Origin: an uncultured Tolumonas sp.
GTDB taxonomy: Bacteria; Pseudomonadota; Gammaproteobacteria; Enterobacterales; Aeromonadaceae
Assembly: GCF_963556105.2 (NCBI RefSeq)
Contig: NZ_OY829945.1
Location: forward strand, 787,001-851,000
Direction: 5' to 3'
Length of the DNA stretch: 64,000 nucleotides
A model generated the notes under the pieces. It saw only the letters and a program-made list of their open reading frames with translations, did no database searches and was not told where the DNA came from. The first letter of the stretch is position 1. Every line of letters begins with the position of its first letter. A program made the translations under genes and the position numbers. Shown in pieces: positions 46,376 through 55,755 of this stretch.

Positions 46376-46378
46376 AGC

Positions 46379-48097
46379 ATGGAGATGTTATCAGGCGCGG
46401 AAATGGTAGTACGAGCGCTCGAAGACGAAGGGATAGAACATATTTTTGGTTATCCTGGTGGGTCTGTGCTCGATATCTATGATGCCCTTTTCGAGAACAG
46501 CAAGATTGAGCATATTTTAGTCCGTCATGAGCAAGCAGCGGTGCACATGGCCGACGGTTATGCCCGAGCAACCGGTAAAGTGGGTGCAGTATTGGTCACA
46601 TCAGGCCCTGGTGCGACCAACTGTATCACTGGCATTGCCACCGCTTATATGGACTCCATTCCCCTGGTTGTCCTGTCAGGTCAGGTGCCGACCAGTCTGA
46701 TTGGTAATGATGCGTTTCAGGAAACCGACATGATCGGGATCTCCCGTCCGGTGGTGAAACACAGCTTCCTGTGTAAAGAAGCGGCAGATATTCCTCAGGC
46801 GATCAAAAAAGCATTTTACATCGCGTCGACTGGCCGACCAGGCCCAGTCGTGGTTGATCTGCCAAAAGATGTGCAGAACCCAGCGATTAAAGTGCCGTAT
46901 CAATATCCAGAAGAAGTGCATTTGCGCTCATATAACCCGACCAAATCCGGCCATAAAGGCCAGATCAAGCGGGCGGCGAAATTGCTGGCAGAAGCCCGTA
47001 AACCGGTGATGTATATCGGTGGCGGTGCGATCGCGGCGAATGCTGACAAACAAGTGATGCGTATTGCGGAACTGTTCAGCTTGCCAGTGACTTCGACGCT
47101 GATGGGCTTGGGCGCATTCCCTTGTTCACATCATCAGTTCATCGGCATGCTGGGTATGCACGGCACCTATGAGTCAAACAACGCGATGCATCATGCTGAT
47201 CTGATCCTGGCGGTGGGCGCTCGATTTGACGATCGCGTGACCAACAATGTCGCCAAGTTCTGTCCTGATGCCAAAATCATCCACATTGATATCGACCCGA
47301 CTTCAATCGCCAAGATTGTACCGGTTGATGTACCGATCGTAGGTGCGGTTGATACCGTGCTGGAGCAGATGCTGGATGCTATCAATGAGATGGCGCTGGA
47401 TACTGATAATGATGGTCTGGCTGATTGGTGGGAACAGATCGACGGTTGGCGTGCGCAACGTTGCCTGAATTACAAGACTGAAACGGCGGTGATCAAACCA
47501 CAGCAAGTGATTGAAGCGCTGTACAAGGTGACCGAAGGTAACGCAATCGTGGCGTCTGACGTTGGTCAGCACCAGATGTTTGCAGCACTCTATTATCCGT
47601 TTAACCGCCCACGTCAGTGGATCAACTCAGGTGGCCTTGGCACCATGGGCTTTGGTTTCCCGGCTGCAATGGGGGCTAAGCTGGCATGTCCGGATCAAGT
47701 CGTTTGTTGTGTGACCGGTGACGGCTCCATTCAGATGAATATTCAGGAATTGTCGACCTGTCTGCAATATGGCATTCCGGTGAAGATCATTGCGCTGAAC
47801 AACCGCTCGTTGGGGATGGTGAAACAGTGGCAGAAGATGTTCTACGGTGGTCGTCAGAGCCATTCCTACATGGATTCGTTGCCTGATTTTGTCAAACTGG
47901 CAGAAGCATATGGTCATGTAGGTATTCGTGTGGATCATCCTGATGATCTGGAAGGTGCGCTGGAACAGTGCTTTGCATTGAAAGATCGTTTGGTGTTTAT
48001 GGATATTGCCGTTGATCCGGATGAACATGTTTATCCTATGCAGATCAAATTTGGCGCCATGAACGACATGTTCTTGAGTAAAACGGAGCGTACCTGA
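46379..48097 (+). CDS. ilvI: Acetolactate synthase III large subunit
   Basis: A 572-residue thiamine-diphosphate enzyme (E. coli IlvI 574). It condenses two pyruvates, or pyruvate with 2-oxobutyrate, as the first common step to valine, leucine and isoleucine. Seen are [14 protein letters not shown], the catalytic-Glu region [25 protein letters not shown], the FAD region, GARFDDRVT, and the ThDP motif [17 protein letters not shown] lies 7 nt before ATG 46379. The stop overlaps the ilvH start. Confidence 0.96.
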   Translation: MEMLSGAEMVVRALEDEGIEHIFGYPGGSVLDIYDALFENSKIEHILVRHEQAAVHMADGYARATGKVGAVLVTSGPGATNCITGIATAYMDSIPLVVLSGQVPTSLIGNDAFQETDMIGISRPVVKHSFLCKEAADIPQAIKKAFYIASTGRPGPVVVDLPKDVQNPAIKVPYQYPEEVHLRSYNPTKSGHKGQIKRAAKLLAEARKPVMYIGGGAIAANADKQVMRIAELFSLPVTSTLMGLGAFPCSHHQFIGMLGMHGTYESNNAMHHADLILAVGARFDDRVTNNVAKFCPDAKIIHIDIDPTSIAKIVPVDVPIVGAVDTVLEQMLDAINEMALDTDNDGLADWWEQIDGWRAQRCLNYKTETAVIKPQQVIEALYKVTEGNAIVASDVGQHQMFAALYYPFNRPRQWINSGGLGTMGFGFPAAMGAKLACPDQVVCCVTGDGSIQMNIQELSTCLQYGIPVKIIALNNRSLGMVKQWQKMFYGGRQSHSYMDSLPDFVKLAEAYGHVGIRVDHPDDLEGALEQCFALKDRLVFMDIAVDPDEHVYPMQIKFGAMNDMFLSKTERT

Positions 48098-48591
48098 TGC
48101 GACATATCATTTCTGTCCTGCTGGAAAACGAAGCTGGCGCTTTGAGTCGTGTCGTCGGTTTGTTTTCGCAGCGTGCTTATAACATTGAATCATTGACGGT
48201 AGCCCCTACCGAAGATGCCACTTTGTCTCGCATGACCATTGTGACCAGCGGTGAAATTCAGATCATTGAACAGATCACCAAACAACTGCACAAACTGGTT
48301 GATGTGTTGAAGGTCACTGATATCACCGACGGTGCGCATATTGAACGTGAAGTGATGTTGGTGAAAACCCGTTGTGCGGGTGCTTCTCGTGATGAAGTGA
48401 TGCGGATGGCCGAGATTTATCGCGGTCAGATCGTGGACGTCACGCCTGAACTTTACACCGTACAATTGGTGGGTAGCAGCGATAAGCTGGATGCCTTCCT
48501 GAATACGTTGGCTCAGGTCACGGATATCGTGGAAGTGGTTCGCAGCGGTGTTTGTGGCATCGCGCGCGGCGATCGTTCACTGCATGCTTAA
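48097..48591 (+). CDS. ilvH: Acetolactate synthase III regulatory subunit
   Basis: A 164-residue small subunit (E. coli IlvH 163). The N-terminal ACT domain carries the valine-feedback region (LLENEAGALSRVVGLFSQRA, YNIESLTVAPTED). The C-terminal half has the second ferredoxin-like domain. It stimulates IlvI and confers valine inhibition. Its start overlaps the ilvI stop by one base (TGATG). Confidence 0.95.
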   Translation: MRHIISVLLENEAGALSRVVGLFSQRAYNIESLTVAPTEDATLSRMTIVTSGEIQIIEQITKQLHKLVDVLKVTDITDGAHIEREVMLVKTRCAGASRDEVMRMAEIYRGQIVDVTPELYTVQLVGSSDKLDAFLNTLAQVTDIVEVVRSGVCGIARGDRSLHA

Positions 48592-48618
48592 TTGATCTGT
48601 AAAGAATGCAGATATAAA

Positions 48619-48650
48619 AAACGGCCTCTATTGCAGAGGCCGTTTGTTTT
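48619..48650 (+). terminator. Rho-independent terminator of ilvIH
   Basis: Stem AAACGGCCTCT with its exact complement and a 5-nt loop, followed by a T-rich run. It may also serve the convergent chemoreceptor gene. Confidence 0.88.
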
Positions 48651-48663
48651 TGCGCGACAGCGA

Positions 48664-50802
48664 TTAATTACTGCTGATCTGGAATTGCCCAGTCAGCGAT
48701 GACAAGCGGTTAATCGAGTGTTCTGTGTCATTAACGCTTTGCGTGAACTGTTCCAAAGCGGACTGCATGCCGACCGTAACATGATGGATGCTTTCGGTTT
48801 TTCTGGCATGTTCCTGACCTTGTTCGGTTAGCCCTTGGATGGTCGCCAGCAGTTTTTCCACAATCTGATTATGTTCACGCTGGTCGTCAGTCGAGCTCTC
48901 TGCCAACTGTAAACCGGCTTCCATATTCGCCATACTGACATTCATGATCTCGACCGCATTCGTAGCTTGTTGCTGAACGGTTGCAATCATCTCTTCAATT
49001 TCATTGGTCGATTGACTGGTGCGGGCGGCCAAATTGCGAACTTCATCTGCCACCACGGCAAACCCTCGTCCTGCTTCACCCGCGCGGGCAGCTTCAATGG
49101 CCGCATTTAATGCCAATAGATTGGTTTGTGCCGCAATCGCCTGGATCACACTGACAATATTGCCGATCGCCTTTGTGCTTTGGTTTAACTGTTCAATGGT
49201 TTCGGTCGATTCACTGACTGTGGTGCGAATATCACGGGTACGCGCTGAAACCAATTGTAACTGCTGACGTGCATTTTCTGCTTGCTGTTTCATCGCTTCG
49301 CGCATTTCGTTGGCGATATCGTTAGCGGCATCTAATTGCTGCATCTGCATTTGCAACGACGTTTGTGTTTCCTGCATTGCATGCATGACATGATTGGTGG
49401 CCCGCACAGCCGCCGTATTTTGCTGCTGCATGTCGCCATTATTTCGTTCGAGGATGCGGCTGGTGGCGATCACCTGACCTAACACGCCATCGAGATGATC
49501 GATCATGCTGTTGACCCAGGTGGCCATCATGCCGCTTTCATCGTTGTGAGCTTGTTCGCGAGGAATTCGCATACGTAGGTTACCACCACCTTCCACAATC
49601 TGCCGCAACAAACTGATGGTATCGCGCAGGCGTGAAGAGAGCGGTTTACTGAGTAAACTATTAAAAGCCAGCACGCCAAGTAGCTGTAAACCCAGATAAA
49701 TCAGGATGGTGATCAGGGTGTTAGGTTGCAAAGTGAAGTGTAGAAGTGATGCTAATAATGTGGCACTCACGGCGGTAGTTAAATAACCGCCAGTGAGTCG
49801 CTGACTAATAGAGCGATAGCGATAGGCTTCTTCCAAATCGGCTTCACACATCATTCCCCAGATATCGGGCGAGCCTTGCAGCTGAAAAGTCACCCCTTTA
49901 CCAATGACCGGAATGTAGCGGTAGTCAGAATAACCGGGGTAACTGACAAATAAATTTTGTCCGTGACGAATGGTTTCCCGCACACCGGGATGTAACTGAC
50001 CGGTCGACGGGTCATTAAAAATCAGCTCAAATTCGGTATGGTTTTTTACCTGCACGACACCGAATGCGGTTTGTACGCCATCCTTCAGGTTATCACCGCG
50101 GGTAAATGCCCGATCTTCAAAACGTGAACGGGAGAGGGCAACACCTTGTGGCAATGAAGGATCAAAATTGGATTTCACCATGAACAGGTAGTTATCACCT
50201 GATTCATGAAAGATATGGCCGGCTTCACGTTGAATTAAATCGCCAACTACATCATTGGGCACCCGAGCACAGAGATAACCCATCAACTGACCATTTTGTT
50301 GCAATGGCTGGTAAAACATCAGTGTCACTGCATCATGAAAGGCCGATGTGCTGGCTCCCAGTGATAAAGTGACTGGATCAACGTACGGGCCATGTAAAAA
50401 CGGTTGTTTTGCCGCTTGTTGTAAAATTCGGCTGTTGACCGTGGGGGCCGAGCGTCGGTCGCGCGAACTATGCAGTAATTCACCTTGTGAATTGAGTACA
50501 AACAGTTCACTACAATCGGGCAGTAGATGATTTTTTTCTTTTAAAACAGAGTCAGTAAGTGTTTCTGGTTGCAGGCCACTATCTGCAATGCTGGATAAGA
50601 TCCGCCATTGGTGTTCTGCCCATTGTTGTAGTAGGTTAACTCGATAATTTGCAAAGTTTTCAAAGGCATTTTCCATTGCCAGATAACGATCGCGGTTTAA
50701 GAAACAGGCCCAGCGCATAGCTAATTTACCTGTTTTACCAAACCACGGACGCCAATGTCGTTCCTGCGACGACAAAGTCATACGGTTACTCTTCAGTTCC
50801 AT
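48664..50802 (-). CDS. Chemoreceptor with N-terminal sensor and mid-protein membrane hairpin
   Basis: A 712-residue methyl-accepting protein. No membrane segment is visible in the first 330 residues, which hold a Cache-like sensor region ([47 protein letters not shown]). Two hydrophobic stretches follow (about 335-355 and 362-382), then a HAMP-like linker and the signalling helices with the tip [20 protein letters not shown]. The N-terminus is Arg/Trp-rich. The order suggests that sensor and signalling parts are both cytosolic, joined by a hairpin. ATG 50802 has AAGGA 9 nt upstream. Confidence 0.9.
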   Translation of the reverse strand: MELKSNRMTLSSQERHWRPWFGKTGKLAMRWACFLNRDRYLAMENAFENFANYRVNLLQQWAEHQWRILSSIADSGLQPETLTDSVLKEKNHLLPDCSELFVLNSQGELLHSSRDRRSAPTVNSRILQQAAKQPFLHGPYVDPVTLSLGASTSAFHDAVTLMFYQPLQQNGQLMGYLCARVPNDVVGDLIQREAGHIFHESGDNYLFMVKSNFDPSLPQGVALSRSRFEDRAFTRGDNLKDGVQTAFGVVQVKNHTEFELIFNDPSTGQLHPGVRETIRHGQNLFVSYPGYSDYRYIPVIGKGVTFQLQGSPDIWGMMCEADLEEAYRYRSISQRLTGGYLTTAVSATLLASLLHFTLQPNTLITILIYLGLQLLGVLAFNSLLSKPLSSRLRDTISLLRQIVEGGGNLRMRIPREQAHNDESGMMATWVNSMIDHLDGVLGQVIATSRILERNNGDMQQQNTAAVRATNHVMHAMQETQTSLQMQMQQLDAANDIANEMREAMKQQAENARQQLQLVSARTRDIRTTVSESTETIEQLNQSTKAIGNIVSVIQAIAAQTNLLALNAAIEAARAGEAGRGFAVVADEVRNLAARTSQSTNEIEEMIATVQQQATNAVEIMNVSMANMEAGLQLAESSTDDQREHNQIVEKLLATIQGLTEQGQEHARKTESIHHVTVGMQSALEQFTQSVNDTEHSINRLSSLTGQFQISSN

Positions 50803-51067
50803 TGTTACAAGTCCTTTGTAAAACCCACCTGAATCTATATTTATTTTTTTAGAATAATTATTATCAAAAAATGTTCGCTACAGACTATATATTCATCTTT
50901 GCACGGTTTGGATTAATTCTTGTAAACCATACTGCTTTTACATTGAGAAAGTTTAATTTATACCGGGTAGGGGATTACAGAGCGCAGGCATTACTAAAGA
51001 TACAGCGATGATATCGTGTAAGGTGTCGATTTGTTCGCCAGTTAAGATTAGCTACGGCTATTTTCTA

Positions 51068-51096
51068 TTGACAGTTTTATGAGCTGTCCCTATTAT
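51068..51096 (+). promoter_or_regulatory. Strong sigma70 promoter of the tRNA-Ala pair
   Basis: TTGACA (51068-51073), a 17-nt spacer and TATTAT (51091-51096), followed by a GC-rich discriminator typical of stable-RNA promoters. The tRNA starts 38 nt further on. The preceding 265 bp (50803-51067) is AT-rich upstream DNA of the chemoreceptor gene with no further gene. Confidence 0.88.
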
Positions 51097-51134
51097 CCGT
51101 GTCGCTTCCGTTATATGGTTGCATCCAGCATTGT

Positions 51135-51210
<76 letters not shown>

Positions 51211-51247
51211 AATTCTGATTCATTTCAGATAGTAAATACCGAATTTC

Positions 51248-51323
<76 letters not shown>

Positions 51324-51326
51324 AAT

Positions 51327-51359
51327 AAAAAGGCCCGTCAGTGATGACGGGCCTTTTTT
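51327..51359 (+). terminator. Rho-independent terminator of the tRNA operon
   Basis: Stem AAAAGGCCCGTCA with its exact complement, a GTGA loop and a run of six T. It starts within a few bases of the second tRNA. Confidence 0.92.
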
Positions 51360-51423
51360 GTTTTCGGCAATAAAATTTTTTGGCAAGAATTAATGACCCG
51401 TAAAAGGCTTACGGGCCAATATG

Positions 51424-52062
51424 TTATTCGTCTTTACCCAGATGAAATGCCGGTAACGAGAGATGCAGGAAAATCGCGGGTACTCGTACACACAGCAGAC
51501 TGAGCATGCTGGCAAACATAGAGGTAACGTGGCCCATGCCCCATTCCAGCAGAACAACATAAATCGAACCACTCAGCAGACATGCGGTCACATAGACTTC
51601 TTTACGTAACACCATCGGAATTTCCCGCGCCAGAATATCCCGCACCACACCACCGGCAACCCCCGTAATACAACCCATGATCACGGCGATGATGCCTGAG
51701 GTGCCATAACTCAGCGCTTTTTGTGCACCGATCACCACGAACAAGGCCAGCCCGACAGCATCCAACAGTGGTAACACATACCAAGGCCAGCGATGCTGCA
51801 CACGGGCGACTCCCATACCAACAACCCCAGTCAGCGCAATGGTGAGCAGATAATGCGAGTCTTTGATCCAGAATACAGGTGTGGCGCCAATCAGCAGATC
51901 TCGGATCGTACCGCCACCAATCGAGGTTACTGCTGCTAACACCAGCACACCGATAATATCCATCTTCAAACGGCCTGCCACCAACACACCGGAAAAGGCA
52001 AAAACCACGGTACCTAACAGGTCGATAAAGTAGATCAGATTGTCGATAAACGCAGGTTGCAT
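51424..52062 (-). CDS. yadS: UPF0126/TRIC-family membrane protein
   Basis: A 212-residue protein with about seven hydrophobic helices. Two internal repeats carry the family glycine motifs (SIGGGTIRDLLIG and VAGGVVRDILARE). Bacterial members form TRIC-like cation channels; the substrate of this one is unknown. It follows btuF by 58 nt at the end of the leftward mtnN cluster, matching the E. coli order mtn-btuF-yadS, which is why that symbol is used. Confidence 0.85.
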   Translation of the reverse strand: MQPAFIDNLIYFIDLLGTVVFAFSGVLVAGRLKMDIIGVLVLAAVTSIGGGTIRDLLIGATPVFWIKDSHYLLTIALTGVVGMGVARVQHRWPWYVLPLLDAVGLALFVVIGAQKALSYGTSGIIAVIMGCITGVAGGVVRDILAREIPMVLRKEVYVTACLLSGSIYVVLLEWGMGHVTSMFASMLSLLCVRVPAIFLHLSLPAFHLGKDE

Positions 52063-52120
52063 GATGTTCTCAAGTTACGATGGGATAAAAAGCCAATTGT
52101 AAAAGTTATGTTAACTTTGC

Positions 52121-52978
52121 TCAATTGACGGCTTGCATAGAATTTGCCTGTGCTTTGCTGGCGATTTCAACTTTGCTGCACATTTGTTCAATGCCCAGCA
52201 CGATCCGTGGTGATAAGCGGTGTAACCAATCGGCATTTAACAAATACAGTTGTTTGTTTTTCACCGCGCTCAGTTGCGGCCATTTCAACCAGTGTTGCAG
52301 ATCACTGCCATGCTGAGTGGCAAAGATCACTTGTGGATCGGCAGCCAATACCGCTTCTTCCCCTAATTGTGGATATGGCGCTTTACTTGCGGCGAACGGG
52401 TTTTCCGCGCCGCACATGGTCATGATTTCCTGAATAAATGAACCATTGGCCACGGTGGTGAGCGGCGGATACCAGAGTTGGTAAAAGGCTTTTATTTTAG
52501 GGCGTTGCTGGCTTTGTTGTCGATAGATCGCAAATTTCGTTTCTATTTGAGCTGCGAGCTGATTCGCTTGTTCGTGATGGCCGGTTTTATCACCTAACAG
52601 ACGTAATTCCGCCGGTAAATCATCCAGATGCTGTGATTTCAGCAATAACATCGGAATACCCAATGCCTGAATTTGCTGCTGCATCAACGCCTGCGTGGAC
52701 CCCCAAACGACGACCAGATCGGGTTTGACGGCCAATAAACTTTCGCTGTTCAGGCTTTGGTAATTCGCTACTTTGGGCCGTTTTTTTACTTCATCCGGAT
52801 AGTCACTGGCTTGATCGGTAGCGATGACCTGCTTACCCGCACCAATCGCGAACAACATCTCGGTAATATGTGGAGTCAGACTGACAATGCGTTGTGGTGC
52901 AGCGAAAACATAAGCAGGTAATAACCATAACGTCAACAAGTAACCAAGCGACCGATTACGCCAGATGAACATAGACAT
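52121..52978 (-). CDS. btuF: Vitamin B12-binding periplasmic protein
   Basis: A 285-residue substrate-binding protein of the helical-backbone type used for cobalamin and siderophores. A signal peptide is present (GYLLTLWLLPAYVFA, cut before APQRI). Typical blocks are RIVSLTPHITEMLFAIGAG, SDYPDEVKKRPKVANY and KPDLVVVWGS. It delivers cobalamin to BtuCD, not found in this window. ATG 52978 is used; 52987 and 52972 are alternatives. It overlaps the cbiB-like gene by 23 nt. Confidence 0.88.
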   Translation of the reverse strand: MSMFIWRNRSLGYLLTLWLLPAYVFAAPQRIVSLTPHITEMLFAIGAGKQVIATDQASDYPDEVKKRPKVANYQSLNSESLLAVKPDLVVVWGSTQALMQQQIQALGIPMLLLKSQHLDDLPAELRLLGDKTGHHEQANQLAAQIETKFAIYRQQSQQRPKIKAFYQLWYPPLTTVANGSFIQEIMTMCGAENPFAASKAPYPQLGEEAVLAADPQVIFATQHGSDLQHWLKWPQLSAVKNKQLYLLNADWLHRLSPRIVLGIEQMCSKVEIASKAQANSMQAVN

Positions 52979-53918
52979 ACCATCCATATATTGCCGCCAA
53001 TGATAACCAGCACAACCAACCTAAACGGATCAAACGTTGGTAGGCCAATAACAGAGATGCTGATGTCGGTTCTTGTGTGCCTCCGATACGGGGATAACGG
53101 ATTTTTTCACCCTGATAAAAACGCGGGCCACCGAGACCGACTTTCAGGTTGGTGCCATAGCCACTGATGAGCATTCCTGTCGTCAGCGCAGGCCAGTAGC
53201 GGCATTGGCGAAACGCATTTTTGACGCCGGAAAAACCATGTGGCAGGAAAATTTGCAGTAAAACCAAGATCAGCACAGGAATGGTATTCAACGTCTGTAA
53301 CATCCGTGCGCTAAATTCCCCGAATAGCTGGTTAGCCGCCAGTTTCATGTTGCAGCTTTGTGCTAATAACTGGATCAAGCGACAAAACAGCGCGCCGTGA
53401 ATGCCCAGCAACAGATAACTAAACGCCACGGTAAACCACTGACTGAGCAGGCGTAGCATACTCATCTCGATACCGGCTTTACACACACCCATACTGCTCA
53501 AGCTTTGCGTGTCACGTAACACCCAACGGCTGAGTTGTAGACGCGCCAAAGCCAGTTTGTTTTGTTGTAACAATTGGTGCACGGCCAGCAGACACTCTTT
53601 TATAGGCTGACTTTCCAGTAACCAACTGAGTAACAAGGTATCAAACAGCATTTCCCATGGTGCCAGATTACGGATCGACCAACTGGCAATCAAACTGGGG
53701 ATGATGACGACAAACAGCAGTAACAAACCGGCCAGCCATTGCTGTTTCGGTGCGGCTTGTTTTGGGTTAACGCGGCGCACCAGCCGCTGCAACAGCGGTA
53801 TTAATGCCGATGGTTTCCATCGAGCAGGAATGGGCATCCAGGCTTCCAGCAATAACGCCGCCAGTAAAATTACTGGCGGTGCATGTAATGCGGTTTGAAC
53901 CCAAACAGGGATGCTCAT
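52956..53918 (-). CDS. CbiB/CobD-related membrane protein
   Basis: A 320-residue protein with about five hydrophobic segments, resembling adenosylcobinamide-phosphate synthase in length and layout ([37 protein letters not shown]). The usual family motif with ENTVDG after the RDT segment is replaced by [10 protein letters not shown], so enzyme activity is doubtful. The gene lies between mtnN and btuF, overlapping both. It may assist cobinamide salvage or have changed function. Confidence 0.7.
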   Translation of the reverse strand: MSIPVWVQTALHAPPVILLAALLLEAWMPIPARWKPSALIPLLQRLVRRVNPKQAAPKQQWLAGLLLLFVVIIPSLIASWSIRNLAPWEMLFDTLLLSWLLESQPIKECLLAVHQLLQQNKLALARLQLSRWVLRDTQSLSSMGVCKAGIEMSMLRLLSQWFTVAFSYLLLGIHGALFCRLIQLLAQSCNMKLAANQLFGEFSARMLQTLNTIPVLILVLLQIFLPHGFSGVKNAFRQCRYWPALTTGMLISGYGTNLKVGLGGPRFYQGEKIRYPRIGGTQEPTSASLLLAYQRLIRLGWLCWLSLAAIYGWYVYVHLA

Positions 53919-54610
53919 GACAACTGGTTCAGCATAGCGACAATCATGGCCGATGAGTTTTTCGCTGCCACTTCCAGATATTCTTCAAAGGTGCTTGGCG
54001 ATTCCGTACCGGCAATATCAGACAGTGAACGGATCACCACAAACGGCACTTTGAACTGATGACAAACCTGGGCAATCGCGGCGGCTTCCATTTCAACAGC
54101 CATCATGGTTGGAAAGGTTTGGCGCAGTTGTGCGATACGTTGCGGATCGCACATGAATTGATCGCCGGTACAAATCAAACCAACACGGCTTTGCAGATCA
54201 GGGAATTGATGCATCACCTGTTCTGCCACGTCGATCAATTTACGATCTGACGCAAACGCAGCTGGTTGTTGTGGCAACTGACCTGGTTCATAACCAAAAG
54301 CGGTGACATCCACATCGTGATGACGCACATCATTGGAAATGACCACATCACCCACATGTAATTCTGGATCAAAGCCACCCGCAGAGCCGGTGTTGATCAC
54401 GCAATCGGGCGCAAAACGCTCCAGTAAAATGGTGGTGGCAATGCTGGCTGCCACTTTACCAATACCGGAGCGCGTCAAGATCACCTGATGACCGGCTAAT
54501 TCACCGCTGTAAAATTCGCAACCTGCGACAGTGATGGTTTCACGATTTTTGATCTGTTCACGCAAAATGGCGACTTCCGGCTCCATTGCGCCGATGATTC
54601 CTATTTTCAT
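53915..54610 (-). CDS. mtnN: 5'-Methylthioadenosine/S-adenosylhomocysteine nucleosidase
   Basis: A 231-residue enzyme (E. coli 232). It splits adenine from methylthioadenosine, S-adenosylhomocysteine and 5'-deoxyadenosine, clearing inhibitors of radical SAM and methyltransferase enzymes. Seen are [35 protein letters not shown] with the substrate-binding Glu, and RSLSDIAG with the catalytic Asp. ATG 54610 has GAGG 5 nt upstream; the longer frame starts at 54679. It overlaps the next gene by 4 nt. Confidence 0.93.
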   Translation of the reverse strand: MKIGIIGAMEPEVAILREQIKNRETITVAGCEFYSGELAGHQVILTRSGIGKVAASIATTILLERFAPDCVINTGSAGGFDPELHVGDVVISNDVRHHDVDVTAFGYEPGQLPQQPAAFASDRKLIDVAEQVMHQFPDLQSRVGLICTGDQFMCDPQRIAQLRQTFPTMMAVEMEAAAIAQVCHQFKVPFVVIRSLSDIAGTESPSTFEEYLEVAAKNSSAMIVAMLNQLS

Positions 54611-54755
54611 CACTACCTCAAAGAGTTCGCCATGCTGTGATGGCCAAAATATGTTGTGGTTGATCATAACAATATCCACCGGCAGTGACGAGCCTGCAGC
54701 GATGCGGGATGGCCGCTTTTCCCCTACAATAGTGGGCTAATGTTCAGGAGTCGTC

Positions 54756-55682
54756 ATGCAAATACATTTTTTGGTCAATACCTTCGGTCAGGATCTCCTT
54801 CAGCGTTATGGTGAGAAGATCCACAAACTGACGTTGCATGGCGCGTTCACCTGCCCCAATCGCGATGGCACGCTGGGTAAAGGCGGTTGCACTTTTTGTA
54901 ATGTCGCCTCGTTTGCCGATGAAACTACTCAGCAACTCTCTATCCGCGAGCAACTGACTGCACGGAAAGGGGAAATTGTTCGGGCGCAGCGTTATTTAGC
55001 CTATTTTCAAGCATATACCAGCACTTATGCCGAAGTGGCTTACCTGAAAAAAATGTATGAAGAAGCGCTGCAAGTTGCCGACATGGTCGGGTTGTGTGTC
55101 GGCACGCGCCCGGATTGCGTGCCCGATGCAGTGCTGGATCTGCTCAGTAATTATCAGCAACAAGGCTTAGAGATCTGGCTGGAGTTGGGTTTACAAAGTG
55201 CGCATGCGGATACGTTAAAGCGTATTAACCGAGGGCACGATTATCAAGCCTATGTCGATGCGGTGGAACGCGCGCGGGCACGAAATTTGAAAATCTGCAC
55301 CCATCTCATCATTGGTTTACCGGGCGAAGGGCTGGCCGAGTGTCTGGATACGTTGCAACAAGTGGTTGCGACAGGCACAGACGGTATCAAGTTACATCCG
55401 CTGCATATTGTGGAAGGTAGCACCATGGCGAAAGCTTGGCGTGCGGGTCGTCTGAATGCGTTAACGCAAACCGAATATGTGGCGATTGCGGCCGAGATGA
55501 TCCGGCATACACCACCGGAGGTGGTGTTTCATCGAGTGACCGCCTCCGCCCGTCGACCTACCTTGTTAGCCCCCGATTGGTGTGAAGGGCGCTGGAGTGT
55601 GATGATTGAGATGGACCGTTATCTGAAACAACACGGCGGACAGGGCAGTGCGCTAGGCCGCGCCTTTCAATTTCCAAGCTAG
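54756..55682 (+). CDS. yhcC: Radical SAM protein YhcC (TIGR01212 type)
   Basis: A 308-residue radical SAM protein. The cluster motif has the long spacing seen in this family (CPNRDGTLGKGGCTFC). Further blocks are GTRPDC, WLELGLQSAH, HLIIGLPGEG and KLHPLHIVEGS. The substrate is not established. It lies 73 nt before arcB, the same neighbour as in E. coli. CAGGAG precedes the start. Confidence 0.9.
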   Translation: MQIHFLVNTFGQDLLQRYGEKIHKLTLHGAFTCPNRDGTLGKGGCTFCNVASFADETTQQLSIREQLTARKGEIVRAQRYLAYFQAYTSTYAEVAYLKKMYEEALQVADMVGLCVGTRPDCVPDAVLDLLSNYQQQGLEIWLELGLQSAHADTLKRINRGHDYQAYVDAVERARARNLKICTHLIIGLPGEGLAECLDTLQQVVATGTDGIKLHPLHIVEGSTMAKAWRAGRLNALTQTEYVAIAAEMIRHTPPEVVFHRVTASARRPTLLAPDWCEGRWSVMIEMDRYLKQHGGQGSALGRAFQFPS

Positions 55683-55755
55683 GAAGCGCGTGCATTACCC
55701 GCTATGCTGATCTGGCTTAGTTTTTTCGCCACGAGCATAGGAATGGGATAGCGCA

